A stretch of 64,000 bases of DNA from assembly GCA_964498525.1 (NCBI GenBank), contig CAZCGU010000004.1:1-64000 (forward strand), read 5' to 3'. The first letter of the stretch is position 1. The number at the start of each line of letters is the position of its first letter. Shown in pieces: positions 1 to 8,290 of this stretch. This DNA comes from DTU098 sp964498525 (lineage in GTDB: Bacteria > Bacillota > Desulfotomaculia > Desulfotomaculales > Pelotomaculaceae). Below the pieces are notes generated by a model, which did not search any database, was not told the DNA's origin, and saw nothing but the letters and a program-made list of their open reading frames with translations. A program made the position numbers and the translations under genes.

Positions 1-47
1 GTGAAATTATAAGATTTATGAAGATATTAAAAGATAATTGAAGTATA

Positions 48-365
48 TTAAGGGAAGGTCAAACCTTCTCCTGTCTGGACATCTGTAACCCTGTGGGTTA
101 CTATAACATTTTTATCAGCCCGAAAAGCGATTATATCTCCTTCGGCAATATGTTCCGGCTCTGTTACCCTGGTAATAATGAGGTCCCCCGCATGAATCGC
201 CGGTTCCATGGAGCCGGAGAGGACGATAAAGGGTTTGTAGCCCAGGAAATCGGGGACCCTGTCGGGATGGATATAGGACTTTACGATAATTGTTACGTTA
301 ACAACTAAAACCAGGACCAGTAACACAGAGACAAAAATACCGGCATACTTTATGGCTTTTTTCAA
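48..365 (-). CDS. C-terminally truncated SipW-like signal peptidase I
   Basis: This looks like an S26B (SipW/archaeal-type) signal peptidase, a membrane enzyme that cleaves signal peptides, often of biofilm or matrix proteins. Seen: one N-terminal membrane segment, then the catalytic-serine motif LSGSMEP and the histidine motif THRV that replaces the lysine of bacterial-type enzymes. The family normally runs to about 180 residues and has a downstream acidic motif (GDAN/D region). Here the frame stops about 13 residues after the His motif, and the sequence after the stop is AT-rich and not coding-like, so the protein is probably inactive or the gene is decaying. The TTG at 365 has GAGGTG nine bases upstream; a GTG at 380 is the alternative start. 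It lies directly downstream of a cyclic-di-GMP riboswitch. Confidence 0.6.
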   Translation of the reverse strand: MKKAIKYAGIFVSVLLVLVLVVNVTIIVKSYIHPDRVPDFLGYKPFIVLSGSMEPAIHAGDLIITRVTEPEHIAEGDIIAFRADKNVIVTHRVTDVQTGEGLTFP

Positions 366-460
366 AACTGTTTTCCGCACCTCTTCTCATTCGTACTGCA
401 ACATTCCCTTAAAAAGGTGACAACGGTCAGATTCCGGGTTGCCAAAAGAATTTTCTTAAC

Positions 461-504
461 TAAAAACGGCCGCGCTGCTATTTTTGTTGTAGCAACCCGG
501 CCGC
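461..504 (-). terminator. Riboswitch-associated intrinsic terminator
   Basis: On the minus strand a GC-rich hairpin (CGGCCGGGTTGCTA pairing with TAGCAGCGCGGCCG) is followed by TTTTT. Its 5' arm overlaps the 3' end of the c-di-GMP aptamer, the usual expression-platform arrangement, ahead of the truncated signal peptidase gene. Confidence 0.7.
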
Positions 505-572
505 CTTTGCTTTCGCGCTTTAGGCCCGTGGCTTTGCGACCCCGCCTTTCGGCGGGTTAGCCCTGGCGATAT
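484..572 (-). promoter_or_regulatory. Cyclic-di-GMP-I (GEMM) riboswitch
   Basis: The minus strand carries the GEMM-I signatures in order: CAGGGCTAACCCGCC, a GAAA tetraloop hairpin, GGGTCGCAAAGCCACGGGCC, CTAAAG, a second GAAA-capped hairpin, and GGCGGCCGGGTTGC. The first and second stems and the receptor-like GCAAAGCC segment match the known class-I c-di-GMP aptamer. It precedes a terminator and a SipW-like gene, which fits control of surface or matrix functions by c-di-GMP. No covariance model could be run. Confidence 0.75.
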
Positions 573-868
573 GTTATTCCATTACTGTAGCTTAAGATTA
601 GCTTACCATAAGTTTCCCAGGTGATCAATACTGAAGATTGTTGCATAATGTTAAATTTTTATTAAAAAGTTACATTGCATTTAATAACTTACTATTACTT
701 TAACAAGCTAATGCACTGCAGTATTTGCTTGAATTCTTAGATCGAACCACAATTTGCGTTAATTCGATCATATGCACGTATGCCCGTATTTGTGCACTTG
801 CGCCCACTTAACAGGTAAACCCAAAAGAATGTATGGGGGGATCCATAGCCGATGCAGTGAACTATCAG
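573..868. other. AT-rich intergenic region, no gene seen
   Basis: This spacer separates the riboswitch leader from the thrS terminator region. It is AT-rich, has no credible open frame, and presumably contains the riboswitch promoter. A weak TTGATC with a TAAGCT seventeen bases on (minus strand) is the best candidate but is poor. Confidence 0.5.
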
Positions 869-905
869 AAAAAACCCGCTGGCTTTTCAATCCCAGGTGG
901 GGCTT
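869..905 (-). terminator. Probable thrS terminator
   Basis: Just after the thrS stop the minus strand can fold an imperfect hairpin (CCCACCTGG with CCAGCGGG) followed by TTTTTT. The stem has mismatches or bulges, so the call is moderate. Confidence 0.45.
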
Positions 906-906
906 T

Positions 907-2832
907 CTAGGATACTTCCTTCTCCCGGATTTCCTTTAAAAGCTGCTCCTCAAACCCGGCCAGCGGCACGGCGCCCAGGTCTCCCCTGGACCGGTGGCGC
1001 ACGGCTACGGCCTCCTGCTCCACTTCCTTGTCCCCGACCACTAGCATGTAGGGGATTTTCTGGGCCTGGGCCTCGCGAATCTTGTAACTGACCTTCTCAT
1101 TCCGGGCGTCCAGCTCCGCCCTGATTCCTTTTTCGTCCAGGCGGTCAAGAACTTTTTGGGCGTAACCGGCCTGGCGGTCCGTAATGGGCAGCACCCGGAC
1201 CTGCACGGGGGCCAGCCAGACCGGGAAAGCGCCAGCGAAGTGCTCGGTGAGGATGCCGATGAAGCGTTCGATACTGCCGAAAACCACCCGGTGGATGGTC
1301 ACGGGCCGGTGTTTCTGGCCGTCTTCGCCGATGTAGCTTAAATCAAATAGTCCTGGCATTTGAAAATCAAGCTGAATCGTGCCGCACTGCCAGGTGCGTC
1401 CCAGGGAATCCTCCAGGTGGAAGTCGATTTTCGGCCCGTAAAAGGCGCCGTCGCCTTCGTTAATTTTGTAGTCAAGTCCCCTGGCCTCCAGGGCATCTTT
1501 TAACTCTTTGGTGGCCAACTCCCAGGTTTCAGGGGAGCCCATGGCCTTTTCCGGCCGGGTGGAAAGCTCCACGTGGTAGGAAAAGCCGAACACCTTATAA
1601 AAATCGCTCACCAGATCGATAACCCCGGTAATTTCATCTTTAACCTGGGAAGGCAGCATGAAGATATGGGCGTCATCCTGGGTAAAGCAGCGCACCCTCA
1701 TAAGCCCGTGCAGGACGCCGGAAAGCTCGTGCCTGTGGACCAGGCCCAGTTCGGCCAGGCGGATGGGCAGTTCCCGGTAACTGTGGGGCCTGCTCTTGTA
1801 AATAAGCATGCCGCCGGGGCAGTTCATGGGCTTGACTGCAAAATCGGCCTCGTCAATGGTTGTAAAATACATGTTCTCCCGGTAGTGGTCCCAGTGACCC
1901 GACTGTTCCCAGAGATGCCGGCTAAGGATAATAGGCGTGCGGATCTCCTGGTAGCCCCTTTTTCTGTGCTCCTCCCGCCAGAAGTTTTCCAGTTCGTTGC
2001 GTAAGACCATCCCCTTGGGATGGAAAAAGGGAAACCCCGGCCCCTCTTCCCTGATGCTGAAGAGGTCCAGCTCCGCCCCCAGTTTGCGGTGGTCCCGGCG
2101 CCTGGCCTCCTCAATCCGGAAGACATGCTCATCCAGCAGGGATTTTTTGGGGAAGGAGGTCCCGTAAATCCGCTGCAGCATCTTGTTTTTCTCGCTGCCC
2201 CGCCAGTAGGCGCCCGCCAGGTTCATCAGCTTAAACGACTTCAGCCGGCCGGTGCTGGGCACGTGGGGACCCAGGCACAGGTCCGTGAAATCACCCTGAC
2301 GGTAGCAGGAAAGGGGTGCGTCCGGCGGCAGGTCTTCAATGAGCTCGACCTTGTAATTCTGGCTGGCGTCCCCGAAAAAGGCCAGGGCTTCCGGCCGGGC
2401 AAGTTCAAAGCGCTCAAAGGGCAGGTCGGCCTTGATGATTGCTTCCATTTCTTTTTCTATTTTAGCCAGATCCGCCGGGGTGAAAGATTCTTTCGGGTCG
2501 AAATCGTAATAAAATCCATCGGCAATGGCCGGCCCTATGGCCAGTCCGGTGCCCGGAAAAAGCCTCTGCACCGCCTGGGCCATCACGTGGGCCGTGCTGT
2601 GGCGGTAGACCTGCCGGCCTTCTTCGTCATCAAAGGTAAGAAATTGCACCGCCGCGTCCCTGCTCAGGGGCGCCCCCAGGTCCTCCGGCCTGCCGTCGAC
2701 TTTGGCCGCCAGGGCTTCCCGGGCCAAACGGGAGCTGATGCTTTTGGCTATCTCCAGCAGCGAAATACCGGGCGGGTACTCCCTGGCCGAACCATCGGGC
2801 AGGGTCACCTTAATCGCGTTGTTTTCCGTCAT
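907..2832 (-). CDS. thrS: Threonyl-tRNA synthetase
   Basis: This class II aminoacyl-tRNA synthetase charges tRNA-Thr with threonine. Seen in order: an N-terminal TGS domain (about residues 5-65), an editing/second additional domain with HSTAHVMAQAV, the class II core with PMNCPGGM (zinc-ligand Cys) and the RLAELG/HRHELSG region (motif 2), the motif-3 region near IHRVVFGSIERFIG, and a C-terminal anticodon-binding domain (APVQVRVLPI onward). About 641 residues is the normal length. I chose the ATG at 2832, ten bases after AAAGGA; a GTG at 2841 lies too close to that SD. It is preceded by a T-box leader and a consensus promoter, so expression should respond to uncharged tRNA-Thr. ytxC lies upstream, as in Bacillus. 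Confidence 0.97.
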   Translation of the reverse strand: MTENNAIKVTLPDGSAREYPPGISLLEIAKSISSRLAREALAAKVDGRPEDLGAPLSRDAAVQFLTFDDEEGRQVYRHSTAHVMAQAVQRLFPGTGLAIGPAIADGFYYDFDPKESFTPADLAKIEKEMEAIIKADLPFERFELARPEALAFFGDASQNYKVELIEDLPPDAPLSCYRQGDFTDLCLGPHVPSTGRLKSFKLMNLAGAYWRGSEKNKMLQRIYGTSFPKKSLLDEHVFRIEEARRRDHRKLGAELDLFSIREEGPGFPFFHPKGMVLRNELENFWREEHRKRGYQEIRTPIILSRHLWEQSGHWDHYRENMYFTTIDEADFAVKPMNCPGGMLIYKSRPHSYRELPIRLAELGLVHRHELSGVLHGLMRVRCFTQDDAHIFMLPSQVKDEITGVIDLVSDFYKVFGFSYHVELSTRPEKAMGSPETWELATKELKDALEARGLDYKINEGDGAFYGPKIDFHLEDSLGRTWQCGTIQLDFQMPGLFDLSYIGEDGQKHRPVTIHRVVFGSIERFIGILTEHFAGAFPVWLAPVQVRVLPITDRQAGYAQKVLDRLDEKGIRAELDARNEKVSYKIREAQAQKIPYMLVVGDKEVEQEAVAVRHRSRGDLGAVPLAGFEEQLLKEIREKEVS

Positions 2833-3129
2833 AATCGACACATCCTTTCATCGTTGAACAGCATAAAGTATCAGTAAACTCTGAACAGGAGAACCGGTTA
2901 ACATGGGAATTGGCAAATCGGCAAAGACAGGCATATCTGCAAACCGGCAAATCAGCGCAAAATCCCCGAATAAGCATGACAGCGAACCGGCGAATAAACG
3001 CATCGTGACTCGAGCAACGGAAAAGCATTGCAGCGAGTCAGCTAAATAAGCGCACTGGCAAGTCAGCGAACTGAGCAGAAGCAAAACACAAACCCGCGGC
3101 TCCCCACACCATGATTTAAACAAGACCGG
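2833..3129 (-). other. Long thrS leader segment with degenerate simple repeats
   Basis: About 300 bases lie between the T-box terminator and the thrS start. On the minus strand they consist of imperfect short units such as GATTTGCCGGTTTGC, CGATTTGCC and GCTGACTTGCC. Open frames here are Cys/Arg/Phe-rich translations of the repeats and look non-coding. Nothing else is recognised. Confidence 0.5.
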
Positions 3130-3396
3130 CCTTTAAAAAACTAAATCGCCCCTGACATCTGGTCAGAGACGAAGTTTTCCGCGGTTCCACTCTGGTTAGG
3201 GAGGTATAAACATCCCCCCTCACTCAAAAAGCAGTTAACGGCTGCCCCCGGCGCGGCCTACTCTCTTTTCGGCCGGCGGCTCCAAGGTGGTTTTCGGATC
3301 CCCCTGGTCCCGGGGCGCTTACAGCCGGGGCGCCCTTCTCTGAGAAGACCGGTATGGACCTACTTTTCCTTTTCCTTGCCTGTTTAACACTATTAC
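3130..3396 (-). promoter_or_regulatory. T-box leader of thrS with terminator
   Basis: The T-box sequence AGAGTGGAACCGCGG is at about 3179-3194 on the minus strand. It is followed by a terminator hairpin (CGTCTCTGAC / GTCAGGGGCG) and a T-rich run ending at about 3130. The upstream part folds as a stem I region and includes an ACC triplet (GGTCCATACCGG) that could be the threonine specifier. Placement right upstream of thrS is as expected for tRNA-sensing transcription antitermination. Confidence 0.9.
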
Positions 3397-3402
3397 TAAA
3401 GT

Positions 3403-3431
3403 ATTATATTGACTAAAAACTTATTTGTCAA
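3403..3431 (-). promoter_or_regulatory. Consensus sigma-A promoter for thrS
   Basis: On the minus strand TTGACA (3426-3431) and TATAAT (3403-3408) are separated by exactly 17 bases, a perfect vegetative promoter. Transcription would start near 3396, at the head of the T-box leader. Confidence 0.9.
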
Positions 3432-3539
3432 CAAAAGTAAAAATGGCCCCGTTTAAAAGGCCAGACCCCCCAAAAGAAATAAAATTGCCCATCGGTTACG
3501 GAAAAGCCCTTTGGGAGCAAGGAAATATCCCTTGTTATT

Positions 3540-3712
3540 TAACCGGGGGGGATCCGGTTTTCCCAGGGCAGATCCCGTCTTGCCAAAAGATCCGGTCAAA
3601 CCAGAGGGATCCCGTGCTTACAGGATGATCCAATCGTGCCGGGCGGGACCCTGCTCACCCGTAAAGATCCGGTTTACCCAAAAAGAACCGGTTCATCCGG
3701 GAACAGTTTAAC
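3540..3712. repeat. Degenerate ~18-20 bp tandem repeat
   Basis: About eight or nine imperfect units built on GATCCGGTttaCCcaaaa follow one another (for example starting at about 3549, 3571, 3589 and 3665). They are GC-rich and near period 18, so the translated frames show hexapeptide-like repeats, but no SD or start supports a gene. The repeat lies between the thrS promoter and the end of ytxC. Confidence 0.55.
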
Positions 3713-3732
3713 CTTGCGAGCCCGGCTTGCGC

Positions 3733-4677
3733 CTATTTCAAGCCCCCGGGCTCTTGGCAGAGGCTGCAGCCCCTGCACTCGCTGACCCTGCCCTCGAACA
3801 CGCTTCTGATTGTGTCCAGGGTCGTCGAGTGCCTCTCCTGGCTTTTATAATGCAACGTTACCTGTTTGGGAGCGATGGTAATTAAGGCGCTAATCAAAAG
3901 GTCTTCGTAATTTATTTCGCTGTCCACCATGTTGACGATAAAACCTTCCAGGTATTCGCTTTTAACCGGCTGGAGCCGGTCGTCAAGAAGTTTAAAATGG
4001 CTTCCGGCAACAACCACATGCACGACATCCATGCGGGGTTCCTGTACTTCCACGAAATATTTTAAAAGCTGGATGAATTCCCGGTACTCCCGCTCCATCA
4101 GGTACTCGTCAACAGCCCTGTCGGCGGCATCGCGCAGTTCCCCGATGTATTCCTTGAGCCGGAAGCGGATAAAGCCGTCAATATTAATCCGGTTATTAAC
4201 ATCCAGATAATCCATGATCTTTTGAATAATCCTGTTTTTGCGCCCCAGCCAGTAAATAGTGTCCTGATAATCCCTCTCCTCCCGGTTAATGTGGCGCAGG
4301 GCGTACTGATAGATAGTGTTTTTCTCTTCTTCCCCAAAATAAAAATAATTTTCCCGGATGATTTCTTTGATGAGAGGATCCTCCCAATGCTTGAGGATAA
4401 TATCTGAAATGACATCGGCCAGGTAGTGTTTAAACAGGCTTTGGACATCCTGCGGGGCACGTTTGCACTCATGGCAATCGGAGATACGGCAGGATAAAAA
4501 GGTAAATTTCCCTGCCGGACTTTCTTCCAGGTAAATCTTTAATCCGTCCTCTTCACACAGCTTCAGCTGACAGCCCAGTTTGGCCTTAAAAAGGTCCATA
4601 TGCTGGGTGGAACCGATAGATATGGTCTGGGCCACCGGCGTTCCCTCCAAGCGTTCGTTTTGCCTGTCCTTCTTCAA
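3733..4677 (-). CDS. ytxC: Putative sporulation protein YtxC
   Basis: The protein resembles YtxC, a cytoplasmic protein of unknown biochemical role, conserved in endospore formers. About 314 residues is close to the family length. Seen: a helical charged middle section with DVNNRINIDGFIRFRLKEY, typical of the family, and Cys clusters SCRISDCHEC near residue 65 and CRGCSLCQ near the C-terminus that may bind metal. The TTG start follows GGAGG closely. It lies upstream of thrS on the same strand, the order found in Bacillus, but the consensus thrS promoter between them makes thrS separately transcribed. Confidence 0.85.
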   Translation of the reverse strand: MKKDRQNERLEGTPVAQTISIGSTQHMDLFKAKLGCQLKLCEEDGLKIYLEESPAGKFTFLSCRISDCHECKRAPQDVQSLFKHYLADVISDIILKHWEDPLIKEIIRENYFYFGEEEKNTIYQYALRHINREERDYQDTIYWLGRKNRIIQKIMDYLDVNNRINIDGFIRFRLKEYIGELRDAADRAVDEYLMEREYREFIQLLKYFVEVQEPRMDVVHVVVAGSHFKLLDDRLQPVKSEYLEGFIVNMVDSEINYEDLLISALITIAPKQVTLHYKSQERHSTTLDTIRSVFEGRVSECRGCSLCQEPGGLK

Positions 4678-5443
4678 ATTACCTCCAGCCGCCCTGCCGG
4701 GCGCTCTGTTTTATCCTGGCAACAATGCCGCGGCAACGTTACAACAATGTTGAAAACCTCTTTCAAGTATAGACAAAAATAATTGCGCCTATGCCATGCA
4801 AATTATTTAAGCCGAACCAAAATTCCGTTATTTAAACACGGCATAAATTACTCATCATGCTGAAAGATCGCCGAAAAAACTTTGGGATCGAGGATAATAA
4901 ACTTTACAGACAGGCCATCGGACATTTTGCGCCAGGCGTGCAGGTAATCCAGTGTGCTGTCAGCGCAACCGCCCGCAAGGGAAAACCCATTGACATCTAA
5001 AATTGCGTTAATATATAATGAAGGCGCCGGGATGATGTATTCCAACGTCACTTCCGTTAGGGTTAGTCTATCCTTATACTGAAATAATTGCGAGCACCAC
5101 TGGACTATTTAACCTGGCAACCGACACTATAATCGGTAATTACCAGCACCTCACCCTGCATAGTCCTATTAAACCAACCTTTTATCCCAATCTTAACTGT
5201 CCAAACTGATCAAGCCTAAATTATCAAACAAATCCCCAGAAATAACCCTTGTTTTCGTTCCGAAACCAAAATTATATGATTTTAACTTCTGAAAAGGCTG
5301 TACAGCTACTTTCGTTTTTATAATTATCATTTGAAACACCCCGGGGTGAGGCCAGCCTAATTTGGGGCATATTTTTCAAATTTATACATGAGGAGTCAAA
5401 GGGAGCCTAAAGTTTTTAATAAACATTAAAGGGGTGTTTTGTC
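4678..5443. other. Long intergenic region with one doubtful small ORF and a palindrome
   Basis: No recognised gene is present. A minus-strand frame at 4848-5051 encodes 67 residues beginning MTLEYIIPAPS; it has no known motif and could be a gene remnant. At 5337-5348 there is a perfect 12-base palindrome, CACCCCGGGGTG, directly after a TTGAAA hexamer. It is a possible operator ahead of the plus-strand dehydratase operon that starts at 5444. Confidence 0.4.
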
Positions 5444-6604
5444 GTGGAATTTTATGGATTCCCCAGGCCTGACGGACAATATGGAGCAAGAAATTTTGTC
5501 GCACTTATGCCCATAGTGGGATGTGTTAATGCTGTTGCGCTGCATATCGAAAAACTTATCAGGGGAACAAGGTCAATAACACACCATCAGGGATGCCTGC
5601 ACCCACCCCTGGACACGGAACAGGTTACGAGAACCCTGGTAAATTTGGGGAAAAACCCAAATTGTGCGGCGGTGTTACTAATAGGGCTTGGGTGTGAGAT
5701 GGTGAAGCTCGAGGAAGTGCTGGAAGGAATCAGGGAATCCAAAAAGCCAGTGGAAGCAGTAATGGTACATGAATTGGGCGGGATGCTGGAAACGGTCAGC
5801 AAAGGGGCTCAAATGGCTGCAGATATGGTTTTAGAGGCCAGTAAAATAAGGCGGGAGAAAACAGGTCTGAATAATCTGGTGTTTTGCACAAAATGCGGCT
5901 CATCGGACACAACTTCCGGATTGTCCTCAAACCTGGTTGTCGGTGAAGTATGCAGGATGTTAACAGAAATTGGCGGGACCTTTATTCAGGGTGAAGTGTG
6001 TGACATTATGGGTGGAGAATACGCCCTGAAAGAGCTGTGCGTTAACCCGGAAGAGGGTGATAAAATTGTCGGCTTTGTTAAGGATTTGTATGAAAGAGGA
6101 TTGGCAGTTGGGGCAGACACGCGGGGTTGTCAGATGACAGCCGGTAATGTTGCCGGCGGTTTGACTACGCTGGTGGAAAAAGCGTTGGGTGCTAACGCCA
6201 AAGGGCAGATGGTTCCGATTCAAAGCGCGCTGCTTTACGGCGAAAGACCCGGCGGACCGGGCAGGCATATTATGGCCACACCGGGACATGGTTTTGAAAA
6301 CCTTACCGGCGGGGCAGCAGGAGGGGCGCAACTGATCCTGTTCACAACGGGACGGGGCGCCCCCAACGGACATCCGGTAATTCCGGCAGTAAAGGTCTGC
6401 GGTAACGCTAAAACAAATCTGACTATGGGAAGCCACATAGATATTGATGTTTCCTCTGTAATAGAGGAAGCTGAAAGCATCCAGCAAGCGGGGCAGAGGC
6501 TGTTTGAGCTGGCAGTGGACGTTGCATCCGGGAGGTTGACCAAGGCAGAAATACTTAATTTTGATTCTCAGATGGAAATACTTATTAAAGGCCCGGTTAT
6601 GTAA
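5444..6604 (+). CDS. UxaA-family hydro-lyase, large (catalytic) subunit
   Basis: This is the large domain of the altronate/galactarate dehydratase (UxaA/GarD) family, iron-dependent lyases that remove water from sugar acids or related hydroxy acids. Seen: THHQGC near residue 47, LLIGLGCEMVK near 87, CTKCGSSDTTSG near 150 and PVIPAVKVCGNAKT near 308, the family's conserved Cys/His-rich blocks. At 386 residues it lacks the N-terminal SAF domain, which is encoded by the next gene. The GTG start has AGGGGTG upstream. It is first in a four-gene operon with the SAF subunit and both halves of aconitase X. The substrate cannot be read from sequence. Confidence 0.8.
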   Translation: MEFYGFPRPDGQYGARNFVALMPIVGCVNAVALHIEKLIRGTRSITHHQGCLHPPLDTEQVTRTLVNLGKNPNCAAVLLIGLGCEMVKLEEVLEGIRESKKPVEAVMVHELGGMLETVSKGAQMAADMVLEASKIRREKTGLNNLVFCTKCGSSDTTSGLSSNLVVGEVCRMLTEIGGTFIQGEVCDIMGGEYALKELCVNPEEGDKIVGFVKDLYERGLAVGADTRGCQMTAGNVAGGLTTLVEKALGANAKGQMVPIQSALLYGERPGGPGRHIMATPGHGFENLTGGAAGGAQLILFTTGRGAPNGHPVIPAVKVCGNAKTNLTMGSHIDIDVSSVIEEAESIQQAGQRLFELAVDVASGRLTKAEILNFDSQMEILIKGPVM

Positions 6605-6624
6605 TAAGGGAGGTGCTGATATCA

Positions 6625-6909
6625 ATGAAAAAAAAGTACGCCAAACTTATTGTGCCCAACGACAATGTTGTAACAAGTGTTGCGGATATAGATGAAAATG
6701 ATGTTTTTAATGTAATAATCGGTGACAGAGAAAAAACATTTGCATCAAATCATAATGTTCCCTTCGGTCACAAAATAGCTATACAGGAAATAAAAAAAGG
6801 CGGAGAAATAGTTAAGTATGGTCACGTGATTGGGATAGCTTCAATTGATATCAAAGTGGGGGATTGGGTACATATCCATAATGTAATGGATAACTACGAA
6901 GTACGGTAG
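6625..6909 (+). CDS. UxaA-family hydro-lyase, small SAF-domain subunit
   Basis: This protein of about 94 residues corresponds to the N-terminal SAF domain of UxaA-type dehydratases, which closes over the active site of the large subunit. Seen: the NDNVVT start region, the conserved VPFGHKIAI motif and a C-terminal DWVHIHN element. I chose the ATG at 6625, which sits about eleven bases after GGGAGG; a GTG at 6613 is too close to that SD. It lies 20 bases downstream of the large-subunit gene. The order large then small is the reverse of the domain order in fused UxaA proteins. Confidence 0.8.
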   Translation: MKKKYAKLIVPNDNVVTSVADIDENDVFNVIIGDREKTFASNHNVPFGHKIAIQEIKKGGEIVKYGHVIGIASIDIKVGDWVHIHNVMDNYEVR

Positions 6910-7039
6910 GAAAATAATCCCCCGCATGTCGCACCTTGTATGAATATTTTAATACTGCCGTTTCCGGTGAAGGGCAGGAAATATGACCCTGCTGTCCGGG
7001 GGGATTTCGTACATGCCATGGATAAAGGAGAGGTGGAAG

Positions 7040-8290
7040 TTGTTTTTAACAAAACGCGAAGAAGATATGGCTGCCGGTGTTTACGGCAAAGGTATAGAAA
7101 AGGCAATGAAAATACTGGTTAAGTTCGGAAACGCCTTTGGCGCCGAAAAATTGGTTAAAATAACTTCCGCCCATACCATGCCGGTGGAACCACTGGAGCT
7201 GTTAAAAGAATTTGCCGAAGATGTCGAGGAAGTTGCCGTTTTTACAACCTTGCACCCATTAATGTCAGCCTTTAGTCCGGACAAATATGAATCAATGGGA
7301 ATAGACAGGGATTTTGCCGGGGAAGAACTGCCAGTATCCGAAAAAAGGGCGGAAATACACAAAAGGCTTGGCTTTAACCGTACCTACAGTTGTCTGCCCC
7401 AGTTAGCCGGGAACCTGCCCCGAAGGGGTGAGTCAATTTCCTGGATTGGCACGGGCGCCCAAATTATGGCCAACTCCTTGCTTGGAGCACGAACCAATAG
7501 GGATGGAACCGTAATAAATCTATGCTCCGCCCTAACGGGCAGGACCCCCCTTTGGGGCATGCACCTGGATGAAAACCGCAAAGCCCAGGTGCTGGTAAAA
7601 TTTATTGGGATCAACTTTGACACTATAACGGACTGCCAAATTGGCGCCATAGGATACCATATTGGAGCCATCGCCAGGAATCGCAACGTTGTTTTTGAAG
7701 GTATACCCCGTAATTATGGTCTTGATCTGCTTAAATATTTAATGGCGCCCCTATCCACCAGCGGATCGGTGAGCATCTGTCATTTAACGGGAATAACACC
7801 GGAGGCGCCGGACTCCCAAACAGCGCTGGGCGGCAAAAAACCAGATGAAGTAGTTACAGTCGGGGAAAAGGAAGTTCTAGCCACATGGCAAAAATTCCGG
7901 GAAGCATCAAGGGACGAAGTGGACCTGGTAATTATCGGATGCCCCCACTGTACCATCGGGGAAATAAAGTCCATTGCTGGATTGCTGGACGGGAAAAAAA
8001 TAGGGAATAATCAGCGGCTTTGGCTGGGTACCGCGGAACAGAACTACCGACTGGCCCAACTGATGGGCTACGCCGGAATAATTGAGACCGCGGGCGGTGT
8101 AATATCCAGCACCTGCATGGCAACAGTACCCTGTTCCCCTCTACCGGGGGACGTAAAAGTAGTAAAAACCAATTCCTTTAAAGCAGCTCATTACATTACC
8201 TCCTTCCAGAGGGGAAAAGTCAGTGTAGTTGTTGATGACATTGTGGGCTGTATTAAGTCGGCAATCAGCGGTTGCGCGGAGGTGAGGTAA
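7040..8290 (+). CDS. Aconitase X catalytic (large) subunit
   Basis: This belongs to the AcnX/DUF521 family of aconitase-like hydro-lyases; characterised members include cis-3-hydroxy-L-proline dehydratase and archaeal mevalonate-5-phosphate dehydratase. Seen: the typical N-terminus FLTKREEDMAAGVYGKGIEKA, the GTGAQIMANSLLGARTNRDG block, IIGCPHCTIGEI near residue 300 and a late Cys-rich ISSTCMATVPC, consistent with iron-sulfur or metal ligation. At 416 residues it is full length. The TTG at 7040 follows GGAGAGG and yields the family N-terminus, whereas upstream in-frame starts add unrelated residues. It abuts the swivel subunit directly (stop then ATG). Confidence 0.85.
   Translation: MFLTKREEDMAAGVYGKGIEKAMKILVKFGNAFGAEKLVKITSAHTMPVEPLELLKEFAEDVEEVAVFTTLHPLMSAFSPDKYESMGIDRDFAGEELPVSEKRAEIHKRLGFNRTYSCLPQLAGNLPRRGESISWIGTGAQIMANSLLGARTNRDGTVINLCSALTGRTPLWGMHLDENRKAQVLVKFIGINFDTITDCQIGAIGYHIGAIARNRNVVFEGIPRNYGLDLLKYLMAPLSTSGSVSICHLTGITPEAPDSQTALGGKKPDEVVTVGEKEVLATWQKFREASRDEVDLVIIGCPHCTIGEIKSIAGLLDGKKIGNNQRLWLGTAEQNYRLAQLMGYAGIIETAGGVISSTCMATVPCSPLPGDVKVVKTNSFKAAHYITSFQRGKVSVVVDDIVGCIKSAISGCAEVR

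Noticed and set aside
2020..2877. 285-codon plus-strand frame opposite thrS
   Set aside because: It is antisense to a complete thrS, with no SD or recognisable domain; it comes from high GC at third positions.
2810..3123. Cys/Arg-rich small frames in the thrS leader
   Set aside because: They overlap each other in different frames and reflect short nucleotide repeats in a T-box leader.
3425..3711. Two small plus-strand frames with Pro/Lys hexapeptide pattern
   Set aside because: They translate the degenerate 18-20 bp repeat; both frames look equally repetitive and neither has an SD.
5331..5365. Sigma-A promoter for the dehydratase operon at TTGAAA
   Set aside because: No convincing -10 box lies at 16-18 bases; only the palindrome is kept as an observation.
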